Shown: positions 11,150 to 24,030 of the stretch, piece after piece
Layout of the letters: every line of letters starts with the position of its first letter
Position numbering within the stretch: position 1 is the first letter of the stretch
Source: Prosapia bicincta
Taxonomy: Eukaryota > Arthropoda > Insecta > Hemiptera > Cercopidae
Assembly: GCA_036971475.1 (NCBI GenBank)
Contig: JBAIZL010000001.1
Coordinates: 136,271,692 to 136,335,691 of the forward strand
Length of the DNA stretch: 64,000 bases
Direction: 5' to 3'
Made by a program: the position numbers and the translations under genes
Notes under the pieces: generated by a model
Told to the model about the DNA's origin: nothing
Database searches by the model: none
The model's input: only the letters and a program-made list of their open reading frames with translations

Positions 11150-14100
11150 ATTATGTTTTGTGATTTAAAATATTCGAAGCTATACGTCTGGTAAAGGTAT
11201 TGTCGTTAGGTTTATCCCTACGCCGTGTATATTTAGCAGATATGTTGGTTATACACTGCTGAGTAAGCAGACAGCCGGACTCCCGGAATATCGATCCGTT
11301 ATATAATAGAATTTTGTTGCCATTAAAATAAATTAATATCTCTACAGAAAGTTGGAGCTAGAAATGTATGCACGTAAACTAATAAATAGTGAATAAAAAT
11401 TATAAATAGGTAATTAAACGAATCTATTAACTTTAAATAGCCTTCAGAAGGTTATTTTCGCCATCTTGAAGGAAATAAAATTAATCTGCCTTTCCGCCTT
11501 TAAACTCGTCGTATACATCTTATTCAAAATGTAAAATGGCCAGTGCAATCAGATAATTGCAATTCAAACTGTGTGAATTATGAACTATAACAACAAAAAA
11601 AGGAACTGTCTGGGTTTTTAAAAAAATAACAAATTTCTAAAGGAAAACAATAAAAAAAACTACTGTGAACAGTATCTCTGAGAACATCACGCATTGCGTG
11701 AAACGGTTACGTAATAGGCCTACGAACTCAGTTCCGCTTCTCATTGGTCGAACCTTTAAACTTGGTAAATAACAAGAAATACTTATGGAGAAATTACAAC
11801 ATCGACAAATTATCGTAAAGAGACATTTTACGATTTCATATCTCACTATACAAGGTAGACTTGAAGCCGCCTAGAGGATGGCACTTTAGAGCTAAAATGT
11901 TCGTCCCACTAGAGGAAGAGGGGAAATAAGTTAATCAATCCTCTTAAAATAGAAAATAATACATCTTGGTTTAGCACAGACTTATGTTCGCGACACTTTT
12001 CCTCTCGTTAAACAAATTCCTTTTGTTCCGAAACTTGCTTACTAGCAAAGAGCATTTATCTGTGGACATCGTGACGTTGTGAGACAATGCTTTCCCGGGA
12101 GCTGAGATTACTTGCTTCGCTCCAGATGCTTTATTGTTCAGAACGTACAGGGGTGGCTGTATTTAGGGGATGATTGGCAGAAGCTATTAACTGAAAATAT
12201 TTTACTTACTTTATAATGTTTTCTATAAAACCAAAAGTGTAAGCAAAGTTTATAGATATACCTGTGTATGTCGTGGGAACCAACTGTGAATAATTACCCT
12301 AAGTTGTTAAAAGGCAAACTGTTAGTGTATGTTTTTCCAACCACAAGGAATGTAATAGGGTGTTTAAAATAGATATAATTAGGGAAGAGATAAGGAGGAC
12401 GAGGTAAAAGAACGTATTGGTGAATAACATACGTGGGGAGGATTGCTTTCCTCTTGGGGATCTTCTATCTATTGGTGTAGGCATTTTCACCTCACAGCTC
12501 CTGGCTGTCACTAATTTGAGAATAATTAGTGGAAATGCAAGTATATAGGATAAGGAATTGATATACCCCCGGTAATGGAGATATGATGACATTTTTGGTT
12601 TCGCTTGGTGAGATATCAACTGGGGTAGGAATTACCTGGAGGGACTAAATTAAACTCAGACTGAAAATATAATAGAAATATTTAAAAGATGATATTAAAA
12701 GTCAAAGTAGTAAAGTATTCTAATTTAATATATATCCGTGTACTTACGTGTATGCATTATGTGCTTCGTGTATTTATTGTAAAACCGAAGGATAAATTGA
12801 AGTTATCAAAGGATTGGTATTGAAAAACAGTAGATAAAAATATTAATATAAAGTAAAAAACTCTCATTGCAGAATCTTTTAATGGTATATAATTTGGTTT
12901 TACACGTTCCTTGGTAAAAAAAAACAATGTGTTCGATGGCTAAGATAACGATTTACTGGTAACATTTTTACCCAACAATGGATCAGTTTTCAAATATCAC
13001 CAATCTACATAAGCGTACCTCGTCATATCGCACAAGATATAACCTGATTACGTCATTCTACCCTTCTACTTGCCACTAACCCCCACTATTATCACGAGTA
13101 CTCTAATTAAATAACAAAATCACAGAGTGTTATGTTTGCGGGCCGATTCTCACGGAATATTGTCTGTTCAACTGGCTTCCCATTCTGAATGCCGCTGATT
13201 AATTGAATCGCACAAACTATACTAAATGCACATTGTTTCAGGGAAGTCGAGGGATTAATAGGTTCTGATTGTTTATTGAGTTTCATTGTATGAGAACTAA
13301 TTATAAAGAAATATATTGCTTTATATAAGAGCTGTGCATATCTAATCAAATTTTGATTCTGTATGCTTACCATTGTTAGGGACGACAAAAGATTCAGTAC
13401 ACTTATAGTAACAATAAAATAAACTTTGATCTCTGTTATTAGTTTTTAGTAATTATCTCTTTGTATTTATGGACTTTCTATCTTGCCAACCTCAAGAAAA
13501 TAAAATCTCTACGTACATGATCCTCCACGTATCTTCAAGGCTATAGATTAGAGATGTAGCAGTCTGTGACAACTCTCCTGGGTAAATTGTCTCTCAAGAA
13601 GATTGTATGTTGGAGTATGTAAGGTGATTACTAGCTCTGCAGTTGTATTAACCTTAATACTTTATATAAATAAGCACAAACTTGCAAAAACGTAATTTTG
13701 TGTCTATCTATGACACTTACCTAGCCCTAGAGCATCCTCATAAGAGAAAGGAGTTGTGACAGTAATGCAGTCACTGGAATAATTGCATATGCCAACTTTA
13801 CTGTCCATAAAATAATTACATTTAAAAATACTAAGACTTATGCAAAATAGCTGTTCAGAAGAGATTTTATATTACGAGCAGAAAATATTATTGGTGAGAT
13901 TTAAAAGCTTTGTATGTTTGAATTATTAAACCTCTTGTAGCTCTTGGCACAGCTCAGATTAAATTCTAATTTGGTCGCTACGAATTTAAAGAATAAAGAT
14001 TGATAAAAAAATTATTACATTTGAAAAAATATTAACTATATACTTATTATTACCTAAATAGGATTTAAATAGTGTTGGAAAGGGAAATTCAAAGGGGTAG

Positions 14101-14950
14101 AGGTAGTGATATTTATGAAAGGGATGAAATGTGAATTTTGTTGTTATTAGATAAAATATCAACCAAGGGTTGAAATATGCATCCCTCATGTTAATAATTA
14201 CTCGAATATCCTTTATTGTAACTTGAACTAAAACGCCCTGGCAGCGGTATCCGTGCATCCGGGCCTATTAACCTGCAGCTTAATCAATGAATTATGTGTG
14301 TGTGCATTAACAGAATTAGAGACCTGTCAAAAACCTTTGTCGCACGCAGAGACATGATTCCTGGCACAAGCTGAGGATTTACTCTTGCTTACTCCATTAT
14401 CATTATACATATATGATAAGGCTGCTTATTGGAATATTCTCAAATATATCTTCACCACTAACCATCGGAACCGCTTCAACCATATTTATCCTTACACACT
14501 CTCGTGTGAATTTCTGAGTGTGACGTCATGTTCTAAACATTAACTCCTGAGTAACATAATATTCTTTTAATAAATTGCTTGTTCTTAACTAGGATTAATT
14601 TTGTTTGCTTTTTAAATCAACATTGTTATAAGCCTTGTGCAGCGTTTTCCATGGTATTACATTTCGTATAATTGGTTCAATAATTTATTCACAGTTAGTT
14701 TTAAAGTTTATCAGTGCTTAAGTGACTAGGGACGTCTACAGCTAGCAAATAATTTATAATGTGTGTACCAGATAACTTTTATCCAGCAAGAGAAAAACGA
14801 AACCCTATACAAAGAGATTTGAAAAGGGACACATTAGGTGAGAATAAAAACAACAAAAGACAAACTGAGGTAAATGATAGACCTAATTAGAACTACAAAT
14901 ATTTACTACACCGTTGTTTACAGGATTCGATTTGCTTCGTATGACAAAAT
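11150..14950 (+). repeat. Diverged second copy of module M1
   Basis: Starts with the GTCGTTAGGTTTATCCC..CGCCGTG motif found at ~2,205 and follows module M1 co-linearly, with many substitutions and indels. It runs past the M1 end to share 14,220-14,950 with E (30,970-31,680). B has only its left part (56,735-58,583). No genes recognised besides the small candidate ORF at 12,299. Confidence 0.85.
12299..12619 (-). other. Small unrecognised ORF, paralogue of the one at 3,095
   Basis: A 106-codon frame from ATG 12,619. It aligns with the frame at 3,095-3,346: the YLHYRG motif, a hydrophobic run, a basic PTP..RR..GKQSSP middle, and a long hydrophobic C-terminal part. It has an N-terminal extension (MISHQAK) and a C-terminal extension. 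Indels versus the 3,095 copy are +5 and -2 bases, net +3, so the frame is recovered. The B copy (57,904-58,224) is nearly identical. No known family; possibly chance. Confidence 0.2.
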
Positions 14951-15087
14951 AATTTTATTAAACTTTCATGTATAAAATCTCTCTTAAAGTAACAATTTAT
15001 TTCATTTTTTTAAAAACAAAACTAATGTTAATTGATGGTAATACAATTCTTTCAGGAACTAACATAACCTCCCTTTACCCTGAGCGA

Positions 15088-15345
15088 CACACTTGACTGA
15101 ACTTATAAGAAGTAAGGAACTGATGTTTCTTTTGTTTAGTCACAAAGATAATGAATACCTTCTAGAATTAATCCAGAGACTTTAACAATGGGAAATAACC
15201 AAGTATTGTATCCAAGTAACTGAAACTCAATTTGTACACTTGGCTGTGTTTAGTTTGTAGAGTTGTAATGTGGAGAGGAAATGTGTTTTATAAGTTTACG
15301 CTTTGTGCAATTATTTGCTCCGAGCGTGATAGCGTAGCACGTGTA
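15088..15345 (-). repeat. Inverted copy of 5,930-6,200
   Basis: The reverse complement matches the left third of the dispersed segment, including the TGTACAAATTGAGTTTCAG and CTCTCC.CA.TACAAC landmarks. It immediately follows the diverged M1 copy, as the inverted segment at 32,055 follows E. Confidence 0.8.
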
Positions 15346-15829
15346 CGCTTAACTCACTGAAACTAGAAGCATTGTAATTTAATTAAGGGAGCTGGAAAAT
15401 TTAATATTAAAAAATTGACTATATATATATCTTTATAAACATAAATACGAGTTGGAATTAATTGAAGTAAATTGTATAAAAACTATTAGCAGTTTATTTA
15501 ACGTTAAGTTATTTGAGTTAAGCATTAAAAACTTTATCAATATGTGATATCACTTCAGTATTTAACTGAAAAACTCTGTAAAATAGAAGAACAGCCTTAT
15601 ATTTAATATTTCTCGGTGACACAATGAACGTATCCCTTTCCTAGCCTAATCCAACTTACACAGTTCTTTATAATCCCTGAAGTAGCAACAGTTGCTGGTG
15701 ACAGTTTTTTGCATGAGATACAGTCTGGTTTTATGCTTCCCGTCTAGTGTCTATTGTACATGCTCAGCAACTGTACAGAGATGCTCCCAAACTTTTACAC
15801 AGCTCCTATAATTCACATACAACTCCTTT
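15346..15829. other. Left part of X, non-coding
   Basis: Matches 33,700-33,890 in the Y copy with clear divergence (shared ACGTTAAGTTA.TTGAGTTAA and CACTTCAGT.TTTA). It leads into the satellite. No gene seen. Confidence 0.6.
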
Positions 15830-17935
15830 TCTTACACAGCTATTGTTATTCACATATAATGGAATCTTTTTTTATACATCTGTTGCTACTCTCACGTATG
15901 CAATCTTTTATTACACGCCTATTGCTATTCCCACGTATGCAATCTTTTATTACACGCCTATTGCTACTCCTACGTATGCAATCTTTTCTTATACATCTAT
16001 TCCTATCCACATGTATGCAATCTTTTCTTACACACCTATTGCTACTCTCACGTATGCAATCTTCTCTTACACACCTATTACTATTCACATGTATGCAATC
16101 TTCTCAAACGCAGCTATTGCTAGTCACATTATATATATTCTTTTCTTACACAAGCTATTGCTACTCTCACGTATGCAATCTTGTCTTTCACACCTATTAC
16201 TATTCCCATGTATGCAATCTTCTCAAACGCAGCTATTGCTAGTCACATTATATATATTTTCTTATACAGCTATTGCTACTCTCACGTATGCAATCTTCTC
16301 TTACACACCTATTACTATTCCCATGTATGCAATCTTCTCAAACGCAGTTATTGCTAGTCACATTATATATATTCTTTTCTTACACAGCTATTGCTACTCT
16401 CACGTATGCAATCTTCTCTTTCACACCTATTACTATTCCCATGTATGCAATCTTCTCAAACTCAGTTATTGCTAGTCACATTATATATATTCTTTTCTTA
16501 CACAGCTATTGCTACTCTCACGTATGCAATCTTCTCTTACACACCTATTACTATTCCCATGTATGCAATCTACTCAAACGCAGTTATTGCTAGTCACATT
16601 ATATATATTCTTTTCTTACACAGCTATTACTACTCTCACGTATGCAATCTTCTCTTACACACCTGTTACTATTCCCATGTATGCAATCTTCTCAAACGCA
16701 GTTATTGCTAGTCACATTATATATATTTTCTTATACAGCTATTGCTACTCTCACGTATGCAATCTTCTCTTACACACCTATTACTATTCCCATGTATGCA
16801 ATCTACTCAAACGCAGTTATTGCTAGTCACATTATATATATTTTCTTACACAGCTATTGCTACTCTCACGTATGCAATCTTCTCTTACACACCTATTACT
16901 ATTCCCATGTATGCAATCTACTCAAACGCAGTTATTGCTAGTCACATTATATATATTCTTTTCTTACACAGCTATTACTACTCTCACGTATGCAATCTTC
17001 TCTTACACACCTATTACTATTCCCATGTATGCAATCTTCTCAAACGCAGTTATTGCTAGTCACATTATATATATTTTCTTATACAGCTATTGCTACTCTC
17101 ACGTATGCAATCTTCTCTTACACACCTATTACTATTCCCATGTATGCAATCTTCTCAAACGCAGTTATTGCTAGTCACATTATATATATTTTCTTACACA
17201 GCTATTGCTACTCTCACGTATGCAATCTTCTCTTACACACCTATTACTATTCCCATGTATGCAATCTACTCAAACGCAGTTATTGCTAGTCACATTATAT
17301 ATATTCTTTTCTTACACAGCTATTACTACTCTCACGTATGCAATCTTCTCTTACACACCTATTACTATTCCCATGTATGCAATCTACTCAAACGCAGTTA
17401 TTGCTAGTCACATTATATATATTCTTTTCTTACACAGCTATTACTACTCTCACGTATGCAATCTTCTCTTACACACCTATTACTATTCCCATGTATGCAA
17501 TCTTCTCAAACGCAGCTATTGCTAGTCACATTATATATATTTTCTTATACAGCTATTGCTACTCTCACGTATGCAATCTTCTCTTACACACCTATTACTA
17601 TTCCCATGTATGCAATCTTCTCAAACGCAGTTATTGCTAGTCACATTATATATATTCTTTTCTTACACACCTATTTTGCTACTCTCACGTATGCAATCTT
17701 CTCTTACACACCTATTACTATTCCCATGTATGCAATCTTCTCAAACGCAGTTATTGCTAGTCACATTATATATATTCTTTTCTTACACAGCTATTGCTAC
17801 TCTCACGTATGCAATCTTCTCTTTCACACCTATTACTATTCCCATGTATGCAATCTTCTCAAACTCAGTTATTGCTAGTCACAATTTATATATTCTTTTC
17901 TTACACTGCTATTGTTAATTATTTTCACGTGTGTG
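15830..17935. repeat. 115/118 bp satellite array with a 348 bp higher-order repeat
   Basis: The base unit is about 39-41 bp (CAGCTATTGCTA..CACGTATGCAATCTTCTCTTACA). The left edge (15,830-16,070) has simple ~41 bp monomers. From about 16,150 three monomers form a unit of 115 or 118 bp, repeated about 15 times. Length differs by a 3 bp variant (TTTTCTTATA versus TTCTTTTCTTACA). A diagnostic ATTACTACT variant falls at 16,621, 16,969 and 17,317, giving a 348 bp (115+115+118) higher-order period, then again at 17,435. The overlapping open frames here are by-products of a repeat lacking stops; I do not call genes. Confidence 0.95.
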
Positions 17936-17939
17936 CAAT

Positions 17940-18530
17940 CTTCCCTCACTCAGTCAGTTCCAAGAAGATATTCATTATTTGCTAACTATCCTTTGGAGTT
18001 ATTTTGAATTAGTTTTCGTTGAAAGGAATATTGGCAGCCTGAGATATTGTGCCTGCCATCCCAATGTTTTTGCTTTGTGTAGTAGTAAAGAGATTTAATT
18101 TCATTTCGTCATCTCGACCAAATGTTAGGCTCACTTAACAAGCTATTATTGATTTCTGTGGAATGTAAAATGTTTTTACCAAACGATTTCCTCTGAGTAC
18201 TAGCATAAATACCTCTGGTTTTTCGTTACGCACAAATGCCTTCATTGTTCCAATTACCATGGTAACCGGTGAAACAATTCTCTCCTCGAAGCTGTCACAA
18301 GTTACTAAGAAATGAATACCCTATCTTCAAATTACAATCCACTTTGTTTTATGTTATGTCGCAGTTCATATCCCGAGTGTTGGGTGCTGAGATTGGGTTG
18401 TAAGATAAGGGTTGACAAAGACTTCAAACAATAATATGGCTGCCCTTTCTTAGGACAAACAATATTGTGGTAAATTCTAAAAGATTGGAGAAGAATATTT
18501 GTAACCTTTAGATATTTCAAGGAAACGAGT
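17940..18530. repeat. X segment shared with Y
   Basis: Co-linear with 38,430-38,990 (landmarks GTAGTAGTAAA, AAGCTATTATTG, TTACCATGGTAAC, ACAATCCACTTT). Moderately diverged. No gene seen. Confidence 0.8.
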
Positions 18531-19740
18531 CGTAGTTTAAAACATTTGATGATAATTGTATCATTTCATTAATCTATAACAAAGATTTCAGTTTGATCAT
18601 TAGATTAACAATAAATTAATCTACCTCGAGGAAGTGGATGAGCTGTAGTTTTAGTTACTACTTCTGGGAAATAATAAAAGTAAGAAAAAGCGCCTGTTAC
18701 GGTAAGAGCGTGTTTGTAGGAGCAACAACCCCGATGGCTGGCTGTTGTCTTGTTACGGCAATGCTTACATTGTTGTGAATACGTTTAAACCATTTTGAAG
18801 AGGAAACTTGGAGACGACAGTTCTGGCTTACTCACGTTAGGAGTCAACTAGTTTAAAAAAATTGAACCAGACATTGTTCCTGGGTGGAGCAATGACTACT
18901 GACCTAGAGGTCCTGGGATCAATCACCGGTAGCTCCAAAGAAATTCTATGAGGTTTACTAGACTCAAAGAAGGTCAACTCAGCCTGTAAAAACAAGTAAA
19001 TAGGTCAAAGCCTGGTAAAATAGGCAGTAGAGGAATACTGTTGGTCAAGTTATCTTTCTTCGGCACTGAATTGTCTTAATAAGGTTCTACCCTGTTCTCT
19101 TTAGAAAATTTGAAAGTGTAAAATAGGAATCAAAACAATTAATATCTCGCAAGTTACCTACTGACATCACTCTCTTCAAGCTCTATCTCGCAAGTAAATG
19201 GAGACGGATGTATATTTTCGTATTTCATCAGCTTTTTTTTTTATTTCGCTTTAAAATGCAGGGGAGTTATTTTTAGCCAAAACAAAGCCTATTTTTTACA
19301 TTAGACTACAAAACCAGTTTTTCAGTAACTATTTTTTTCTAACGTATTATTATATTAGTGATGGGTTTTATTGAACTTTTAAACAATACGCAAGTTCATG
19401 TTTGAAACTCTGAGTAGAGAAATTCTCATCTTTTTGTACATTCTTTTATAGTTTTGTAAATATTTACTTACAATTCATCTACTACAACTGATTCTTTCCT
19501 TTTTACTGTGCCCAGGTTTATATACAGGAGAGGATGTGAGACTTCATCGTCGCCGTTCGGAATCCTTTTTGTTGTTCCACGGACTGTACGTGCATGCATA
19601 AACTGCAATTAGAGGTTTTAAAAATACGGCTGCAACTAGCCACTCTACACTCGTGTAGCTACAAACCGATGAACATGCTTTGCACAATGGTACTTGACAA
19701 ATTACTGTGGAATATCGCTTGTGTACCGATGAGAACACTT
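18531..19740. other. X-only segment, about 1.2 kb
   Basis: Present in X but missing between 38,990 and 39,010 of Y, so it was either inserted here or deleted there. It includes a partial extra copy (19,550-19,610) of the block at 19,757-19,835. No terminal repeats and no protein recognised. Confidence 0.5.
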
Positions 19741-19744
19741 GTGC

Positions 19745-20201
19745 GTGGAGGGCTCTACAGTCGGAACTCATTACGTCAAAATGGCCCGGGATTCATTGTG
19801 TTGTTCCACCGACTATAAGTGCGTGCATAAAACTACTCCTTGCGACTTTCAAAGTGTCTTGGAGCGAGGTTATGTTTCCTTTCAAAAACTCGCCGTTTAA
19901 ATACGTAACCGCTTGGTTTCCAACGGGAACCGTGTGTTTACCAAAGCATTGGATAACATTATTTAGCGGGTTGCATTTATATCCAAATTAAACTGATGAC
20001 GTAGATTTTATTCTGGGCACACTTCGTATTAACTCTCCGTGTGTACTTATGCGTCCAGATTGATTTCCGCAGTAATGATTTCACACAAAAAGTCAAATTT
20101 TAAGTTAAAGTTAGACAATGATAAAAGTGGAAATCTTGTGAGAGTACCTAAAGGGATGAACCCGGTTTGGCGGTCTTCACTCTGGGTAGCGACAGTCGTG
20201 T
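19745..20201. repeat. X segment shared with Y, with a conserved block
   Basis: Matches 39,015-39,400 and 40,090-40,190. The part 19,757-19,835 (ACTCATTACGTCAAAATGGCC ... ACCGACT.TA.GTGCGTGCATAAAAC) is much better kept than its flanks. No gene recognised. Confidence 0.7.
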
Positions 20202-23106
20202 AGTGCCATTTCGTCAAGTGCCATTTCGGCAAAGATGCTATTTTGCCGAATTTCCACGAAAAGGGCAGTTCCACTAAAAGAGGCAACTCTTTACCTGCCC
20301 ACTAGTGCTATTTCGGCAAAAACCTATACTTGACAGTTTGACAGGTTTACAATAACTGTTTGAATTCAATACGTTCCAACGCGTTCTTATAAAGGTAGAA
20401 AGTTATATAATTTGTTGATGTTTGTAATAGTGTATGTGGCTCGTTTGCCAGTCAAATAAATTTTACAATTAAATACTTATAATGTAAACAACATAGTGAG
20501 AATTTAAAAAAATATTTTCACAAATCAGGTGATTAAGATACATCCAAAGCTGCCTACGTTATATGCTTCAAAACGTTATAAATAAGACATTTTAAAAACA
20601 ATAACCGTTGTAAAACTTTTCTATTTATAAAATGTATTTACATAGATTGATTTTTGTACTGTATAATTTTTCAGTAGACTATATACCATTTTACAACTTG
20701 AGGGAGGCTGAACGCAAAAAAAAATCTATAACTATTTTTATTTTATTTTTTAAAGTACATTTTATTCTGAACAACTCTATGCAATGTTTTTAAAATTCTA
20801 ACAGTTATAATTATATTTCTTTTAATTTTGAAAACAGGCCTACTCTTACCGTGGTTTTTTGTGTCATGATTCTGGTCCCGCCTAACTTGATGGATATATT
20901 TGAGTTTTGTTAAGATTTTCTTATTACTATATCTTCATTGTGTTGCCTAATCAATAATGGAGGCTATAAAACCTACATTTCAAGTTTGGGCCCATCCAGG
21001 TCACTTCGAAAATATCTTCATGGAAAAACGCGAACTCTAAAAGAATGATTCCCAAGAACGTGAACAAGAATTCCCAAAAACAAATTTGTAGATAAACTCC
21101 CTGGAAATAGGAACTAAAGATACCTTTTGAGATTTAATGGTGGAGAATTGGCAGATTATAAGTTTAAAAGGTCTAGGACTTAGTGGTTAATGTGAACATA
21201 GTTGCTGTACTGAAGGACTAGGATGCCCTACGGACGCGAAAAGCAGACAAGCAGCCCAAGAGATGGCTAAAGAGTCCAGAGTGCAAAGAAAAGAAAGATA
21301 CTTATTGGGCGTGAAGGTGGTGATGGTGGTTACTGTTCAGGAAGCTTCTAACATTGTAATTTACATAAAATTGTGAATTGATTTAAGTTTTTTTGCGTTT
21401 ACCAAAAGTTTAATTTTTTTAAATCCCAAGAACCGTTAGAGATATCCATTTGACATTTTTATCACATGACCATCATAGCATAACAAATATTCGTAGAACC
21501 AATGACATAAATAAGTTGTAAATTAGAGGAAATGAAAAATACTTTAAAAAATTTCTGCTAAAAAGTAAAAAAAAAAAGTACAAAACGTAAGCATTTTAAT
21601 TTTTTTATATGATTGGTTCATCATAGCTAGCCAAAACCTTCAGAAATAACATCTGAAAATGTCAACTCTAAATCTTTAACACAAGCAGAAGAAAAGTCGA
21701 TCTATACTACACATGACTACTGTAAACTATATCATTAGGCTTATGGTATCTCTCTTAGTAATTTATTTTACTAAAATATTAACTATACAGGCTAATTTTA
21801 ATTCAATACTGTACATACATGATTATAACAACCTGTTGAATTTTAGAACATTCTACCTTGTTTTGTTATTTTCTCAAAAAGATAAATTGCTGTTTTTTTA
21901 GATAAAGCTTCATTGTTATTAATATTTTTAAATTTTATATAGTGGATTTTTTTTTTGTTTTTCATTCGTAACAAAAACTTACGCAGATCGAAACAGTTGT
22001 TATCCTACCTGAAATAAATATAGTGAAATAAACAAAAGGATATACTAATTTCTAAGTACTGTAATGAAAAAAAATGTCATCCTAGTTGGAATCTCAAACA
22101 AAATTAAGCGGAGAATCGGCCCGTGTACCTGGCAGTCCCTTGTAAGTCCTACATGAAGAGCATGCCGCGCGAACCCAGATACGCGTCTTAAATCGACCAG
22201 TATGTCAAGGACCTTATACGGAACTGAACTCTATATTATGAAAATATTTTACTTTTAACACATTTAGCTTATACCAGTTTTACACCACATTGATGTGGTT
22301 AAATTTTACCAAAAAACATTATAGCCTAAACAAGAACCTTAACACTAATAATAGTTCAAATCACTAAAATGTAACAATACTAGACTGACGTTATTTATCT
22401 TTAGCTCTAATATACAGTAATATCGATTTTAGACGTAGGGGAGCCGAAATTCGGGGGGGGGGGGCAGAAAAAATAGTTACGCCACTGGACAGACATACAT
22501 TGATTTTTATTTTAAAAAAACAATAAATAAATAAACTAGAAATCGTAAGTTTATGTATACCTCCCCAATTGCTTGGAAAATGTGGTGAATACGGCTGACA
22601 GTCCGGTTTTTGTAAGAGATTGACAAGAAAAGCAAGCAGATTTTGTTTAGTTTATTATATGTTTCTCTTTTATGTTTATAAATACTAGTTAAAAAAAAAA
22701 TATTTCGTGTCTACAGGAACAATTAACAAGAATAGGGTGAAATAACGGACTCTGACCCCCACAGCATATGATTCTGCACGTAAGCATGGGGGGTCATTTA
22801 CCTTCGACTATATGAACTTCTAAATAAATAACACTTTTAAGATTTAAAAGCTCTTTCACCTTTGTTAGTTTACAGATGATTATCATCAACTTATGATGCC
22901 TGAATAAAGCGAAAACACTGTTAAATTTAAACACTTGTGGGAGTATTTATAAAATGGTTACTTATTTACACGAAATACTTTCCATCTATAAATTAAAGAA
23001 GTTACCTGAACCACCTCAACCCTCGTCAAAATTTCTTCTGGACAAGATAGCACTCATTAACGTTTATGGTAATTTGTAAAACCGCCGCACTTGACGAAAT
23101 AGCACT
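20202..23106. mobile_element. ~2.9 kb element with ~20 bp terminal inverted repeats, no transposase seen
   Basis: The left end AGTGCCATTTCGTCAAGTGC (20,202-20,221) and the reverse complement of the right end (23,087-23,106) differ at one position. The related Y copy is continuous across the equivalent point (near 40,190-40,200), so this looks like a filled site against an empty one. A further inner palindrome near 20,225-20,250 (TTCGGCAAA / TTTTGCCGAA) and CTATTTCGGCAAAA at 20,308-20,321 repeat the terminal motif. The inside is AT-rich with only short frames, so the element is non-autonomous or decayed. A clean target duplication was not found; AGCGACAGT occurs just outside both ends. Superfamily not assigned. 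Confidence 0.6.
22454..22464. repeat. Poly-G run
   Basis: About 11 G in a row in otherwise AT-rich DNA, followed by CAGAAAAAATAGTTACGCCACTGG. It sits inside the TIR element and may mark a nested old insertion. Confidence 0.6.
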
Positions 23107-23573
23107 TAACCAGCGACAGTGGGTCACGTTTCCAGACATATTACAGCGGCAAAGTTTGGGTAAAGATAAGAGACAGAAGTCTAATATAATTTTCAATGAA
23201 ACAAAACTGAGGCTCTTACTTGATGAAGTTAGTTTGAGTTTCGTAACAGATAGCGCGCGACATCTCTTGTCGCCTCTCGTATTAGATTGACGAGTAGCAA
23301 AATTCCGAAAGCTAACCTCGGCAAAACTTGACACTTAATCGTTCCGATCATCTGCAGTAAAAACATTGCAACAAGACTTGGATTAATGAGATACAACAGT
23401 AAGGGCAAGGTTTCATGGAGATATAAGGAGTCGTACGACAGTCAATACACTTGCAACGCTTGGCTGATGCAAAGGTATAGGAAATAATTAAAAGTCATTA
23501 AAAAACTTTAACTTTAAACTTTGTACAGAGTGTTAAAAAATCTTTCAAAGCCTCTTAATAATAACATTTACCT
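23107..23573. repeat. X segment shared with Y and duplicated locally
   Basis: Matches 40,200-40,640. It is also duplicated ~1.2 kb to the right at 24,375-24,800 (landmarks ACAGATAGCG.GCGAC, AATTCCGAAAGCTAA.CTCG, AAAACTTGA.ACTTAA). No gene seen. Confidence 0.8.
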
Positions 23574-24030
23574 CATTTATAAATATATATTATATATGTG
23601 GCATATTTATAAATATATATTATATATGTGGCATATTTATAAATATGTAATATATATGTGGCATATTTATAAATATATATTAGTCTATATATGTGGCATA
23701 TTTATAAATATATATTATATATGTGGGATATTTATAAATATATATTATATATGTGGCAAATTTAAAAATATATATTATATATGTGGTATATTTATAAATA
23801 TATATTATATATGTGGAATATTTATAAATATATATTATATACGTGGCATATTTATAAATATATATGTGGCATATTTATAAATATATATTATATATGTGGC
23901 ATATTTATACACATATATGTGGCATATTTATAAATATATATATTACATATGTGGCATATTTATAAATATATATTATATATGTAGCATATTTATAAGTATT
24001 TATTATATATGTGGCATATTTATAAATATA
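23574..24030. repeat. 30 bp minisatellite, about 15 copies
   Basis: The unit is about AAATATATATTATATATGTG plus GCATATTTAT (30 bp), with some units expanded or truncated. Because 30 is a multiple of three it reads as decapeptide repeats in an open frame (23,521-23,880). No start context or homologue supports translation. Y has no expansion at the matching place (~40,630). Confidence 0.95.

Noticed and set aside
15747..17985. Series of overlapping ~100-240 codon frames in the satellite (MQSSLTHLLLFPC-type repeats)
   Set aside because: Produced by a repeat unit without stop codons. Frames are offset by the 115/118 bp unit, no start context is kept, and the diverged Y array does not keep them.
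18884..18937. tRNA-like or SINE head (GGAGC ... GGGATCAATC ... GCTCC)
   Set aside because: Only about 54 bases from end to end, with no convincing box A and poor arm pairing; too weak to call a tRNA or a tRNA-derived SINE.
20047..20286. 79-codon minus-strand frame with FGKIASLPKWHLTKWH
   Set aside because: It is the translation of the terminal repeat region of the TIR element and its internal copies; no protein family recognised.
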